A stretch of DNA of 64,000 nt, taken from assembly GCA_039190275.1 (NCBI GenBank), contig JBCCYF010000006.1, positions 7,710 to 71,709 on the forward strand. The letters run 5' to 3'. Position numbers and translations under genes: made by a program. Positions 53,371 through 61,787 of this stretch are shown here, one piece after another. Source of the stretch: Halovulum sp039190275 (GTDB lineage Bacteria > Pseudomonadota > Alphaproteobacteria > Rhodobacterales > Rhodobacteraceae). Position 1 is the stretch's first letter; the number at the start of each line of letters is the position of its first letter. Below the pieces are notes generated by a model. The model saw only the letters and a list, made by a program, of their open reading frames with translations, searched no databases and was not told where the DNA came from.

Positions 53371-55155
53371 TTATTCTGGCAGGCCAGCCAGCTTAAGAAT
53401 TTCTGCAATCCGTTTTCCGGTCGTATGTGCCGCGGCTGGATTGGACTGTGCCCACTTTTTTACTGTCAGCGTTGGTTCTAACGCTGTGAGTTTTCTCACG
53501 GTCTGTCTTGAGGCGTCCTCGGCTCCGGTCATCCATTGGGCAATTGCCAGAGTCCGGAGTGTTGAGGTGTGCGTGGCGTTGGCCTTGAGGGAGCGTTCAG
53601 CCAGCCGAACCGCCTCCTCCGGCTTCCCCGCCGAAATGTGGCAAACCGCAGCCAGACAGTCGAAATAGTATTGTTGCGGATCAACCGGCGAAAGTGCGGT
53701 CGCGTGATTCACCAGCGAAATAGCCGCGTCGCCTTCGTCGCGGAATGCGTACATCGTGCCCTTGAGCAGATTTGCAAGCGCGTTGTTGGGGTTGACCGCC
53801 AATGCCTGCGAGTACCGTTCCTCAGCGCCATCGAAGTCCTTGTTCAGATTGGTTTGAACCAATCCATCTATCGTCAGCGATTGCTCGCACACCGGGTTCA
53901 GGTCCAGTGCCCGCGCGGTGTTGTTCTCGGCGAGCTGCTGTTCCCGCGTAGGATCTTCGGTCCAGCCCTGTTGGACTTTCAGGACATGCCAGTTGCCCAT
54001 CCAGGCCAGTGGAACGGAGTGCCGCGGATTACGCTCGATCACTTCCTCCAGCATTCTCTGAGCCAGACGGAAATCGGTCTGCGAAAGCCTGTACATGGCG
54101 CTGATAGCGGACAGCATCAACGTGTAGCTCTCCAGGGTGCGTACCGGCAGACTGCGGGCGCGATGCAGTTCGCGGTTCATGATGCTCCGGCCGACAGCCT
54201 CGGCAATACGCGAAATCATCTTCTGGTCGCCGATAAGGATATGGCCGATTTTCTCTTCGAAACGATCTGACCAGATCACCTGTTTGCTGGCGACCTCAGT
54301 CAGTTCGAGGATGAGCTGGATCTTGTCACCATGTTCCATGACCCGTCCGGTGATCACATGGCTGGCACCCAGAAGGTCACCCAGCTCCTCAAGAGTATGG
54401 TCGCCGTGGGCGAAGGGGGCGGTCGATAGTCGCGATATGATGTTGAGGTGTTGGGACTGGCCAAAGGCCCGGATCATTTCCTCGGCCAAGATCTGGCCGA
54501 CCGCGGTTCTGCTATCAGTCCCCGACCGGGCGAACGGAATGATGGCCAGCGTTGGCAAAAGGGTTTCGCTGGGCACGGGCAATTTCGCGCGCAGACTGCC
54601 CTTGCCCACCGGTGTCATACGATAGGCGCGAACCGGTTTGCGGATATGTTTGAGGATGCAGTCCCCAAGGTCTTCGATGTCCGCGTTGACACCGTGGGTG
54701 ACCAGATCGCGCACTCCGGCCGAGGCTATGATCTCCCCTGGTTCGGCTAATGCGGCAAGGCGAGCCGCGATGTTCACTGAATGACCGTATACGTCATGAT
54801 CATCGACCATCAGGTCACCGGTTTCGATACCCGTCCGCAAATGAACCTGTTGTTCAGGTGGCACGCCGTCATTCAGCTTCTCGCAATAGCGTGTGATATC
54901 GAACGCCAGCTTCAGTGCGACCCGCACGTCATCCAGATCCATCAGCATGCCGTCCCCGGTGGATTTTACCTTTCGGTTCGAGCCCTCGGGCAGCAATGTA
55001 TTCTCGGTGTATTTTACGATGTCCAGCCAGCGTGAAACGGCATCAACTTCGTCCTGCTCGATCAGACGTACCGATTCCACCACATCCACAAGCACAACGA
55101 CACGCCGCGCGCTGGTAAACCAATCGGTTTGCTGGCCGTGAGGGCTCGGAGGCAT
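53371..55155 (-). CDS. Class III adenylate/guanylate cyclase with TolB-like and TPR regions
   Basis: A 594-residue soluble protein. The N-terminal class III cyclase domain (about 18-170) shows both metal Asp residues (VVLVDVVES; KSTGDGMLMDLDD), a Lys before the GDG turn, and the transition-state pair Asn and Arg in SVNIAARLA, so it looks catalytically competent. Residues 205-330 (LPTLAIIPFARSGTDSRTAVGQILAEEMIRAFG...) match the region usual in cyclase-TPR proteins. Residues 350-590 are TPR helices (e.g. ALDLNPVCEQSL, YSQALAVNPNNALANLLKGTMYAF). No membrane segment is seen. It is the first gene of the three-gene operon. No obvious ribosome site precedes ATG 55155. Confidence 0.88.
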   Translation of the reverse strand: MPPSPHGQQTDWFTSARRVVVLVDVVESVRLIEQDEVDAVSRWLDIVKYTENTLLPEGSNRKVKSTGDGMLMDLDDVRVALKLAFDITRYCEKLNDGVPPEQQVHLRTGIETGDLMVDDHDVYGHSVNIAARLAALAEPGEIIASAGVRDLVTHGVNADIEDLGDCILKHIRKPVRAYRMTPVGKGSLRAKLPVPSETLLPTLAIIPFARSGTDSRTAVGQILAEEMIRAFGQSQHLNIISRLSTAPFAHGDHTLEELGDLLGASHVITGRVMEHGDKIQLILELTEVASKQVIWSDRFEEKIGHILIGDQKMISRIAEAVGRSIMNRELHRARSLPVRTLESYTLMLSAISAMYRLSQTDFRLAQRMLEEVIERNPRHSVPLAWMGNWHVLKVQQGWTEDPTREQQLAENNTARALDLNPVCEQSLTIDGLVQTNLNKDFDGAEERYSQALAVNPNNALANLLKGTMYAFRDEGDAAISLVNHATALSPVDPQQYYFDCLAAVCHISAGKPEEAVRLAERSLKANATHTSTLRTLAIAQWMTGAEDASRQTVRKLTALEPTLTVKKWAQSNPAAAHTTGKRIAEILKLAGLPE

Positions 55156-55314
55156 TCGGATATCCGGGTACTGGAGAAGCTAAATAGGCAAGCGGCGCAT
55201 CAACACAGCCTTAAAAAACCCTTGCGGTCAACCGACTGTGTCACTTTGTTTCTGTTCCGGAGTGTTCGAACACCACCCTCAGGGGCATGTATTTGGTCGG
55301 ATTACGGGGTTATC

Positions 55315-56223
55315 CTACAACAGGAAGGATGCTGTCGAAACACGTTTGCCCAGCGTCATGGCATCAGCGACATGGATCATAGGTGTGATATCGACGGACT
55401 GGTTTCCGGCCTGCATCAGCCTGGCCATCTCGGCATAGAGAGCAGGATACTCACGGTTTGGCCCTGTCGAAATCTCGGCTCCATCCACCAGAAGCCGGGC
55501 GCCGCCATCCACCAACAGCAGCGTTTCCCGATCGGTTTCAACCTCGATTTGCCAGGTCTGTAGCCCTTCCTGCCGCCAGTCGAAATCAGCGGTCACGGCC
55601 TCGGTGAACGTCAGCGATGCAGCAATCGGAGTTTGACGGTTCTCAGGAACTTCCAGCGTCGCTTCGGTCAGATGTATCGGAAACGGCAGGATCTCCGTCA
55701 GGATCGAAAGCGCATTAATGCCCGGGTCGAAAACGCCCATCCCGCCGGGATCAAAGACCCACTCTTGGCCGGGGTGCCAGCGGCGCACGTCTTCGCGCCA
55801 AGTTACATGCGTGCGGCGGTGGGTCTGTCCGACAAGCCGTGCCTTGGTATCGGCCACGGCAGAAGCCATCCGCGAGTGCCATGTGGCATAGAGCGTGCGG
55901 CCGCGGGTCCGTGCCAGATCCTCAAGCGCCATCACCTCGGCAAGTGTCGCACCGGGCGGTTTTTCCAACATGACATGCCGACCGGCCTTTAGCGCTTTGG
56001 CTGCATAGGCAAAACGGGGGACCGGCGGCAGGCAAAGCGATACGACCGGGATGTCGGGCCGCTCAGCAAGCATCCGGTCAAAATCGTTGAATGCCGTAAC
56101 CCCCGGAACGCTCCCCGAGCGGCTGACGGTCGCCGCCAAATTCCAGTCGGTGCTTTCGGTGATTGCGGGGACATGTTGATCTACGGCAATTTTGCCAATG
56201 CCAACAAGCGCAATAGGTGTCAT
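55315..56223 (-). CDS. Gfo/Idh/MocA oxidoreductase, D-galactose 1-dehydrogenase-like
   Basis: A 302-residue NAD(P)-dependent sugar dehydrogenase. MTPIALVGIGKIAVDQHVPAI is the nucleotide fold and GRHVMLEKPPGATLAEV (EKP, about residue 93) is the Gfo/Idh/MocA catalytic motif. WVFDPGGMGVFDPGINALSIL fits galactose/arabinose 1-dehydrogenases. ATG 56223 overlaps the stop of the dehydratase gene by one base. Together the two give oxidation to an aldonate and dehydration to a 2-keto-3-deoxy acid, as in non-phosphorylative galactose or arabinose catabolism. Confidence 0.8.
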   Translation of the reverse strand: MTPIALVGIGKIAVDQHVPAITESTDWNLAATVSRSGSVPGVTAFNDFDRMLAERPDIPVVSLCLPPVPRFAYAAKALKAGRHVMLEKPPGATLAEVMALEDLARTRGRTLYATWHSRMASAVADTKARLVGQTHRRTHVTWREDVRRWHPGQEWVFDPGGMGVFDPGINALSILTEILPFPIHLTEATLEVPENRQTPIAASLTFTEAVTADFDWRQEGLQTWQIEVETDRETLLLVDGGARLLVDGAEISTGPNREYPALYAEMARLMQAGNQSVDITPMIHVADAMTLGKRVSTASFLL

Positions 56224-57962
56224 CAATGGGATTCCCGCGCAACTGCATTGCCGCGGCAGCCAACCAGAAAGTCGAAGTCCGCCCCGGTATCGGCCCCGGT
56301 GACACGCTCATGATAGAGTTGCGCATACCCCCCCTCAGGGGTCTCGATCGCGGGTTTCCAGTCTGCAAGACGCGCCTCCAGTTCGTCTTGCGAAATGTCG
56401 AGGTGCAACCGCCGCGCCGGCACGTCCAGTTCGATCATATCGCCGCTCCGCACCACTGCTAACGGGCCGCCGCGCGCGGCCTCGGGCGCGGTGTGCAGAA
56501 CGACGGTGCCATAGGCGGTGCCCGACATCCGCGCATCGCTGATCCGTACCATATCGGTGATGCCCTTGCGCAGTACCTTTGGCGGCAAACCCATGTTCCC
56601 AACCTCGGCCATGCCTGGGTAGCCGCGCGGACCGCAGTTTTTCAGAACCATCACGCAGGTCTCGTCGACGTCCAGATCCTCGTCTTCAATCCGGGCTTTG
56701 TAGTCGTCGATGTCCTCAAACACGACGGCGCGACCCCTGTGGACCAGCAACTCCGGTGTTGCAGCCGATGGTTTAAGGACCGCGCCGCCCGGGGCCAGAT
56801 TGCCGCGCAATACCGCAATCCCGCCCGATACGGCCAGCGCCTTTTCCGTTGGCAGGATCACATCCTCGTTCCAGTTACGGACGTGTTTGACCTCTTCCCA
56901 GATTGTTCCGCCACTCACGGTCAGCGCGTCCTTGTGCAGCAGTCCGGCCTCGCCCAGGCGTTTGATCACGACCGGCAGGCCGCCGGCGTAAAAGAACTCC
57001 TCCATAAGATAGGCGCCGGACGGCATAAGGTTCACGATTGTCGGAACGTCCTGGCCGCACCTGTCCCAGTCATCCAGCGTCAGGTCGACTTCGGCCCGGC
57101 CCGCCAGGGCAAGAAGATGCACCACTGCGTTGGTCGAACCGCCGATTGCGCCATTTGTGCGGATTGCGTTTTCGAACGCGTGTTTCGTCATGATATCGCT
57201 GGGCTTCAAATCGTCTTTGACCATCTGAACAACGCGCCGCCCGGTGAGCTGCGCCATCATCCGGCGGCGGCTGTCTACAGCGGGGATTGCCGCATTTCCG
57301 GACAGCGCCATGCCCAGAGCCTCTGCCATGCTGGCCATGGTCGATGCTGTTCCCATGGTGTTGCAAGATCCGGGTGAGCGGGACATTGAGGCTTCGGCCT
57401 CCACAAACTCTTCTGCTGTCATCTCTCCGGCCTTCACGGCCTCCGAGAACTTCCAGAGGTGGGTGCCTGAACCGACCCGCTCCCCTCGGAACGAGCCATT
57501 CAGCATCGGGCCTCCGCTCACAACAATGGCGGGCAAGTCCACCGACGCAGCGCCCATGAGCAGCGCCGGCGTGGTCTTGTCGCATCCAGCAAGCAACACG
57601 ACGCCGTCTATGCACTTGCCCCGGATCGCCTCTTCCACATCCATGGCACACAGGTTGCGAAACATCATCGCCGTCGGCCTCAAGGTGCTTTCGGATGGTG
57701 AAAACACAGGGAACTCGACCGGAAAGCCGCCCGCCTCCCACACACCGTTCTTGACCCTCTCAGCGATATCGCGGAGGTGTGCGTTGCAGGGCGTCAGCTC
57801 GGACCAGGTATTACAGATACCGATAATGGGCCGTCCATCGAACAGATCCGCTGGGAACCCCTGGTTTTTCATCCAGGAGCGGTGGTAAATCGCGTCCTTT
57901 GACGTGCCGCTGAACCACTCCTGCGAGCGCAGTTTGCGTGGCCAGATTGCTGGTTTGAACAT
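56223..57962 (-). CDS. IlvD/EDD-family sugar-acid dehydratase, L-arabonate dehydratase-like
   Basis: A 579-residue iron-sulfur dehydratase, the length of characterised L-arabonate dehydratases. Cluster cysteines are in GICNTWSELTPCN (about 56), VVLLAGCDKTTP (about 124) and GSCNTMGTASTM (about 197). MFKPAIWPRKLRSQEWFSG is the normal family start; ATG 57962 has AGGAAG upstream, whereas the frame opening to 58016 does not. It is coupled to the galactose-dehydrogenase-like gene. A related aldonate, such as galactonate or fuconate, is possible. A long imperfect dyad lies 32 bases upstream. Confidence 0.85.
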   Translation of the reverse strand: MFKPAIWPRKLRSQEWFSGTSKDAIYHRSWMKNQGFPADLFDGRPIIGICNTWSELTPCNAHLRDIAERVKNGVWEAGGFPVEFPVFSPSESTLRPTAMMFRNLCAMDVEEAIRGKCIDGVVLLAGCDKTTPALLMGAASVDLPAIVVSGGPMLNGSFRGERVGSGTHLWKFSEAVKAGEMTAEEFVEAEASMSRSPGSCNTMGTASTMASMAEALGMALSGNAAIPAVDSRRRMMAQLTGRRVVQMVKDDLKPSDIMTKHAFENAIRTNGAIGGSTNAVVHLLALAGRAEVDLTLDDWDRCGQDVPTIVNLMPSGAYLMEEFFYAGGLPVVIKRLGEAGLLHKDALTVSGGTIWEEVKHVRNWNEDVILPTEKALAVSGGIAVLRGNLAPGGAVLKPSAATPELLVHRGRAVVFEDIDDYKARIEDEDLDVDETCVMVLKNCGPRGYPGMAEVGNMGLPPKVLRKGITDMVRISDARMSGTAYGTVVLHTAPEAARGGPLAVVRSGDMIELDVPARRLHLDISQDELEARLADWKPAIETPEGGYAQLYHERVTGADTGADFDFLVGCRGNAVARESH

Positions 57963-57993
57963 CGAATTCTTCCTGTCAGTGTTTTGCTTTGGT

Positions 57994-58019
57994 ACCATAA
58001 GTCGTTTCGACTTCATGGT
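57994..58019. promoter_or_regulatory. Long inverted repeat upstream of the sugar-acid operon
   Basis: AAGTCGTTTCGACTT (57999-58013) is a perfect 15-base inverted repeat. With one bulged base it extends to ACCAT...ATGGT over 57994-58019. It lies between the dehydratase ATG (57962) and a TATAAT-like -10 on the minus strand at 58061-58066 whose -35 is weak. This is a good place for a repressor roadblock. No regulator gene is adjacent. The remaining bases to 58253 hold nothing recognisable. Confidence 0.5.
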
Positions 58020-58253
58020 GAAACGCTATCGACGGCCAAGATCCCAGCGGCCAGCCACCCATTATATGTTGGTGTGGAGCGGGCTATCCGTTGCAGCACG
58101 CTGGAACAGACGTTGCGAGCGGAGAGGCGGCTACACCGACACCTTCGCGGTCGTAACTGTTTTATCTGGAGGCTATCATGTCATGCCGCTCGATGCGCGT
58201 CGCCGCGATCTGATAGCGCCGATGTCGGGGTTGCTGCTGCGTGGCGGATCGGA

Positions 58254-58544
58254 TCAGTCGACCCGGCGAAACCGAACCCGGCCCAATGCTGTCACGTCGA
58301 CCTCGACCCCCGGTCCGGTTCCAAGCCGAATGGTACGGCGAATGCGGCCTGCGGCATGTGCATTTGCCTCGCGCTCCTCCCGCTGTGTTGTGACCTCAAT
58401 CCCCTCGACCGCGTCATCCAGCGCGCGTTCCCTCCAGACATGTTTGGGCGCCGTTCGTGTCCTGCGCCCCATGTAGTACGCCGCTGCCGCCACGGTTCCA
58501 ATTCTCACGGCGGTCCAGGCAATCGGTGCAATCGGGACGGGCAT
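58254..58544 (-). CDS. Small membrane-anchored protein of unknown function
   Basis: A 96-residue protein: one hydrophobic N-terminal segment (IAWTAVRIGTVAAAAYYMG, about 8-26), then a charged soluble tail (RERALDDAVEGIEVTTQREEREANAHAAGRIRRTIRLG). AAGGAGG sits six bases before ATG 58544 and directly abuts ATG 58550, so 58544 is chosen. It lies between the sugar-acid operon and mtaB. No family is recognised; the strong ribosome site supports that it is a real gene. Confidence 0.68.
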   Translation of the reverse strand: MPVPIAPIAWTAVRIGTVAAAAYYMGRRTRTAPKHVWRERALDDAVEGIEVTTQREEREANAHAAGRIRRTIRLGTGPGVEVDVTALGRVRFRRVD

Positions 58545-58626
58545 CGACATCCTCCTTCTTCCTATTCTATCCAAGATAGGGTTTGAGGCGGTTCAGTGCA
58601 AATCCGTCTCGCCGGGTGCGCACCCT

Positions 58627-59886
58627 TCAGGCCACGAGGCGAGACGCTGTCGACCCTGTGATAGTGAGCTGCTGTATGCTCCCCTCGGCACGCGTATCGG
58701 ATACATCCACTTCTGCAAAGTCAGGGGTCCTGCCAAGATGCGGCGTCTCCATCAAAACCGGCAAATTACGCCCGATCTGAGTATTCAAGTGCAGGGCGAC
58801 CCGCCGCTGGCCCGCAGCCCGTAACTCCGCCGCCCGCGCCTTGATTACGCGCTTTTCGGTCTGAGGCATCCGGGCCGCGGGCGTGCCGGCGCGCGGTGAA
58901 TAGGGAAAGACATGCAGCCAGGTCAGGCCACAGTCTTCGATCAGGGCAATCGAGTTTTGGAACATATCGTCCGTTTCGGTCGGAAACCCGGCGATAATGT
59001 CAGCCCCGAATACAACATCCGGCCGTGCGGTCCGCATATCCTGACAGAAGCGGACCGCATCCGCCCGCAGGTGCCGTCGCTTCATACGCTTTAGAACCAT
59101 ATCATCACCGGCCTGCAGCGACAGGTGCAGATGCGGCATCAGGCGCCGCTCGGACGCGAAGGCGTCGATCAGGGCCTGGTCCGCCTCGACACTGTCGATG
59201 GAACTGATCCTGATCCGCGCCAGATCTGGCACAAGCGTGAGAATGCGTTGCACCAGGTCACCAAGCCGTGGTTGAGCTGGCAGATCACCACCCCAACTTG
59301 TGAGGTCGACGCCTGTCAACACGATCTCGTTGTAGCCCGAGTCCACCAGACGTTTGATCTGATCGACCACAACACCCGCCGGAACCGAGCGCGAGTTTCC
59401 GCGGCCGTACGGGATAATGCAGAATGTGCAGCGATGATCGCACCCGTTCTGAACCTGAACATAGGCGCGCGCCCTCGTGCCAAAGCCGTCGATGAGATGC
59501 CCGGCGGTTTCGGTCGCCGACATGATATCGTTGACCTGAACGCGTTCCGTCTGACCCACGAAATCCGGTGCCTGTGCCAGAGCATCCCAGGTGTCCGGCT
59601 TCATTTTTTCAAGATTGCCCAGCACAAGATCCACTTCCGGCATCTGCGCATAGGTTTCGGGCTCGGTCTGGGCGGCGCAGCCGGTGACGATAATGCGTGT
59701 CGTCGGGTTCTCGCGCCGTAGTTTACGGATACGCTGGCGCGACTGGCGTACCGCCTCGGCAGTGACAGCGCAGGTATTGATGATCACGGCGTCGCGCAAA
59801 TCCGCCGCAGCGGTCAATTCGCCCATGGCCTGGGTCTCATAGGTGTTCAGTCGGCACCCAAAGGTTTCAAAGCGCGGTGCAGTCAT
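58627..59886 (-). CDS. mtaB: tRNA t6A37 methylthiotransferase MtaB
   Basis: A 419-residue radical-SAM methylthiotransferase converting t6A37 to ms2t6A37 in ANN-decoding tRNAs. UPF0004 domain with three cluster cysteines (FGCRLN, INTCAVT, VTGCAAQ), then radical-SAM GCDHRCTFCIIPYGRG (CxxxCxxC, about 145-160), and a C-terminal TRAM-like end. FGCRLNTYETQAM is typical of MtaB. ATG 59886 overlaps the dapF stop (ATGA). Confidence 0.93.
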   Translation of the reverse strand: MTAPRFETFGCRLNTYETQAMGELTAAADLRDAVIINTCAVTAEAVRQSRQRIRKLRRENPTTRIIVTGCAAQTEPETYAQMPEVDLVLGNLEKMKPDTWDALAQAPDFVGQTERVQVNDIMSATETAGHLIDGFGTRARAYVQVQNGCDHRCTFCIIPYGRGNSRSVPAGVVVDQIKRLVDSGYNEIVLTGVDLTSWGGDLPAQPRLGDLVQRILTLVPDLARIRISSIDSVEADQALIDAFASERRLMPHLHLSLQAGDDMVLKRMKRRHLRADAVRFCQDMRTARPDVVFGADIIAGFPTETDDMFQNSIALIEDCGLTWLHVFPYSPRAGTPAARMPQTEKRVIKARAAELRAAGQRRVALHLNTQIGRNLPVLMETPHLGRTPDFAEVDVSDTRAEGSIQQLTITGSTASRLVA

Positions 59887-60683
59887 ACCAGTGAGGGGTC
59901 CAGTACCCCTTCGAATACATGGGTGGTCGGGCCAGTCAGCCAGACACCGTCATCGCGCCACTCACCATAGAGCCGCCCCCCGTCCACAATGATCTCAGCC
60001 GACCGCGCACAGAGTCCTTTGCGGTGGCAGGCCACCAACGCGGCGCAGGAACAGGACCCGGAGGCAAGGGTAATGCCCACACCACGTTCCCAGATCCGCA
60101 GGCGCAGGCGATCTGGCTCAAGGACCTGGACCATCTCAACATTGGCCCGGTCGGGAAACAGTGGATCATGTTCATATCGTGCGCCTTGTGCGGCGATATC
60201 GGCTGCCTCGGCGTCGTCGACGACAAAGACGCAGTGCGGGTTGCCCATGCCCACGGCGCCCGGGTCGCCAGCCAGTGGAAGGGTCACCGTGTCACATTCC
60301 TGTGCCAACGGTATCTTTTGCCACTCTAAGGCGGGGCGGCCCATGTTTACGCGCGTCAGCCCGTTGCCCGCGTCCTCGGCAATCAGAACATCGAACGCGG
60401 TCCTGAGAGTCACACGCTGGCTACCGGTTTCGTTCATCACCAGGCGGGCAATACAGCGTGTCGCATTACCGCACGCGGCCGAGGTCGAACCATCCGCGTT
60501 CCAGAATTCCAGCCGAGCATCCGCGGTCGGATCGTCGTGGATCACAGCGAGCTGATCGAACCCCACGCCCCGATGCCTGTCCCCCAGATGTTTGGCAAGC
60601 GCAGCCGTCATCGGGTCATCCCCGTTTCGGGCGTCAACGATGACGAAATCATTGCCCAACCCATGCATCTTCAGAAAACGCAT
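59883..60683 (-). CDS. dapF: Diaminopimelate epimerase DapF with altered second catalytic motif
   Basis: A 266-residue epimerase of lysine/peptidoglycan synthesis. MRFLKMHGLGNDFVIVDAR is the family start, and the first catalytic Cys is present in SAACGNATRCIAR (about residue 74). The second motif, normally ACGSG(A/S)CAA, reads ASGSCSCAA (about 214-222): the catalytic Cys is Ser (TCC) and the Gly two residues on is Cys (TGT). The rest, including MGNPHCVFVV and WERGVGITL, is conserved. Either the new Cys serves, or activity is lost or changed, or there is a base error. The start at 60683 follows homology; 60713 is an alternative. Confidence 0.9.
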   Translation of the reverse strand: MRFLKMHGLGNDFVIVDARNGDDPMTAALAKHLGDRHRGVGFDQLAVIHDDPTADARLEFWNADGSTSAACGNATRCIARLVMNETGSQRVTLRTAFDVLIAEDAGNGLTRVNMGRPALEWQKIPLAQECDTVTLPLAGDPGAVGMGNPHCVFVVDDAEAADIAAQGARYEHDPLFPDRANVEMVQVLEPDRLRLRIWERGVGITLASGSCSCAALVACHRKGLCARSAEIIVDGGRLYGEWRDDGVWLTGPTTHVFEGVLDPSLV

Positions 60684-60834
60684 GGGCGGCACGGCTGAGC
60701 CAAACACGGTCATGCCGCGCTCTATAACCATACAGCCGGCCACAGACCAGAGGGGGCGTCCGCGTTCATGGCAGCTTTTCCATAGCTGCCCCTTGACCGG
60801 CCCCCCCAACACAGTCTAATCGATCAGCCGCAGT

Positions 60835-60910
60835 GGGCCGTTAGCTCAGTTGGTAGAGCAACTGACTTTTAATCAGTGGGTCGCAGGTTCGAATCCTGCA
60901 CGGCTCACCA
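60835..60910 (+). tRNA. tRNA-Lys (anticodon TTT), CCA encoded
   Basis: A complete cloverleaf. Acceptor stem GGGCCGT/ACGGCTC (one G-T pair), D arm TAGCTCAGTTGGTAGAGCA, anticodon stem ACTGA/TCAGT with loop CTTTTAA giving anticodon TTT, and T arm GCAGGTTCGAATCCTGC. The discriminator is A and CCA is encoded at 60908-60910. It reads codons AAA and AAG as lysine. Confidence 0.97.
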
Positions 60911-60934
60911 CTTCAACCGCTTGTAATACAAGTA

Positions 60935-60965
60935 AAAACACGCCTCTTACCTGTGTGCGTGTTTT
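60935..60965 (+). terminator. Intrinsic terminator after tRNA-Lys
   Basis: AAAACACGC (60935-60943) and GCGTGTTTT (60957-60965) are perfect nine-base reverse complements around a 13-base loop, with the stem itself ending in TTTT. It begins 24 bases after the tRNA, as expected for its terminator. From here to 61044 there is no supported gene. Confidence 0.75.
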
Positions 60966-61044
60966 GCATTCTGCAACAATTCTGCAACAAAGGCTTGTTC
61001 GGCTGCTTGCGCTGGGCGGAATCCTTGTAGTGCAAGGCCTTACG

Positions 61045-61528
61045 TCAGGCAGCGGCGGGATTCCTATTTACCTTCTCATGAAGGCGGCAGAAATGAACGG
61101 ACAACTTGAAGACCAGCATATAGAAGCCGGTGTTGCTGAGGGTGAACAGCTTCTCACGGTCGCCTGCGGCAGTGTGTGCGGCCACCGGCATCGAATGGGC
61201 ATCATCAAGGCGCACAACATAATCCTCATCAAGCGGCCCGCTTGCAGGCAAGTAGAAGATGTTGGTCGTTTTCTGCGACTTTATGGAGGCTACCTTGTCG
61301 TCCACGCGAGCTTCCGCGATCCCGCTTCTGCGAAGTAGGTCCTCGTATACAGACATTTACCAGCGGGGCGAACACCACTCTAGCCGGAACGTCCCGCGGA
61401 TTGTCTGGGTCCACATTGCAGGAGTTTGACAATACGAGGCCGCGAACGGAACGGCGGTCTCCCGGATCAAACATGAACAATTGGAAGCCACGCCAGCCAT
61501 CACCTTGAAGCATCTCTTCCGTGAAGGT
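61045..61528 (-). pseudogene. Frameshifted fragment of an uncharacterised gene
   Basis: Two minus-strand frames together read as one protein. The first (from about 61528 to 61360) gives MLQGDGWRGFQLFMFDPGD, RSVRGLVLSNSCNVDPDN and RDVPARVVFAPLV. The second (from 61356 to 61045) continues SVYEDLLRRSGIAEARVDDK, NIFYLPASGPLDEDYVVRLDD and GFYMLVFKLSVHFCRLHEKV. The switch lies near 61350-61360 at GTAAATGTCTG. No start or ribosome site is seen, and at its 5' end it runs into an oppositely oriented NTF2-like fragment. I do not recognise the family. It looks like a remnant left after rearrangement downstream of tRNA-Lys. Confidence 0.6.
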
Positions 61529-61666
61529 GTCGTAGAAGGGACATGGGGCGACAAGCCGATCGCCATCTATGATCTGTTTCGGGTTGAGGATGGAAAGATT
61601 GCCGAGCGTTGGGACGTTTTGCAGGAGATTCCGGCAGACACGGCTCATGAAAACGGGATGTTCTGA
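61529..61666 (+). pseudogene. Truncated NTF2-like gene (C-terminal 45 residues only)
   Basis: VVEGTWGDKPIAIYDLFRVEDG, KIAERWDVLQEIPADTAHEN and GMF align without gaps to the end of the intact NTF2-like protein at 62369-63145 (EGAMGDVPTAFFDLWRVEDG; IVEHWDTIEAIPDEMVHNNGKF). The 5' part of the gene is missing and replaced by the antisense remnant at 61045-61528, so the junction is near 61529. The open frame extends to 61481, but that part makes no sense as NTF2-like sequence. Confidence 0.72.
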
Positions 61667-61787
61667 ACACGCAGCCTTAGGTTCTGACTGGTCGTATAAA
61701 CAGAAAGCGAAGTGCGGCCCTTAGAAACTCCGCTCTATAGAGAAACGGGAAACAACTGCGCATTCAGCAAAAGACTTGCTTGGACCC

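Noticed and set aside
49978..55155. Firm label as a Pycsar-type antiphage system
   Set aside because: The cyclase is class III as in Pycsar, but no cyclic-nucleotide-binding domain or known Pycsar effector (TM or TIR) is visible, and the TPR layout is common in non-defence cyclases.
60850..61338. Long plus-strand open frame starting inside tRNA-Lys (162 codons)
   Set aside because: It begins within the tRNA, crosses its terminator and is antisense to the coherent remnant at 61045-61528; no ribosome site or protein-like composition.
60835..61666. Integrated prophage or island at tRNA-Lys
   Set aside because: No integrase, no duplicated tRNA 3' end and no phage genes are seen; only a scar-like junction remains.
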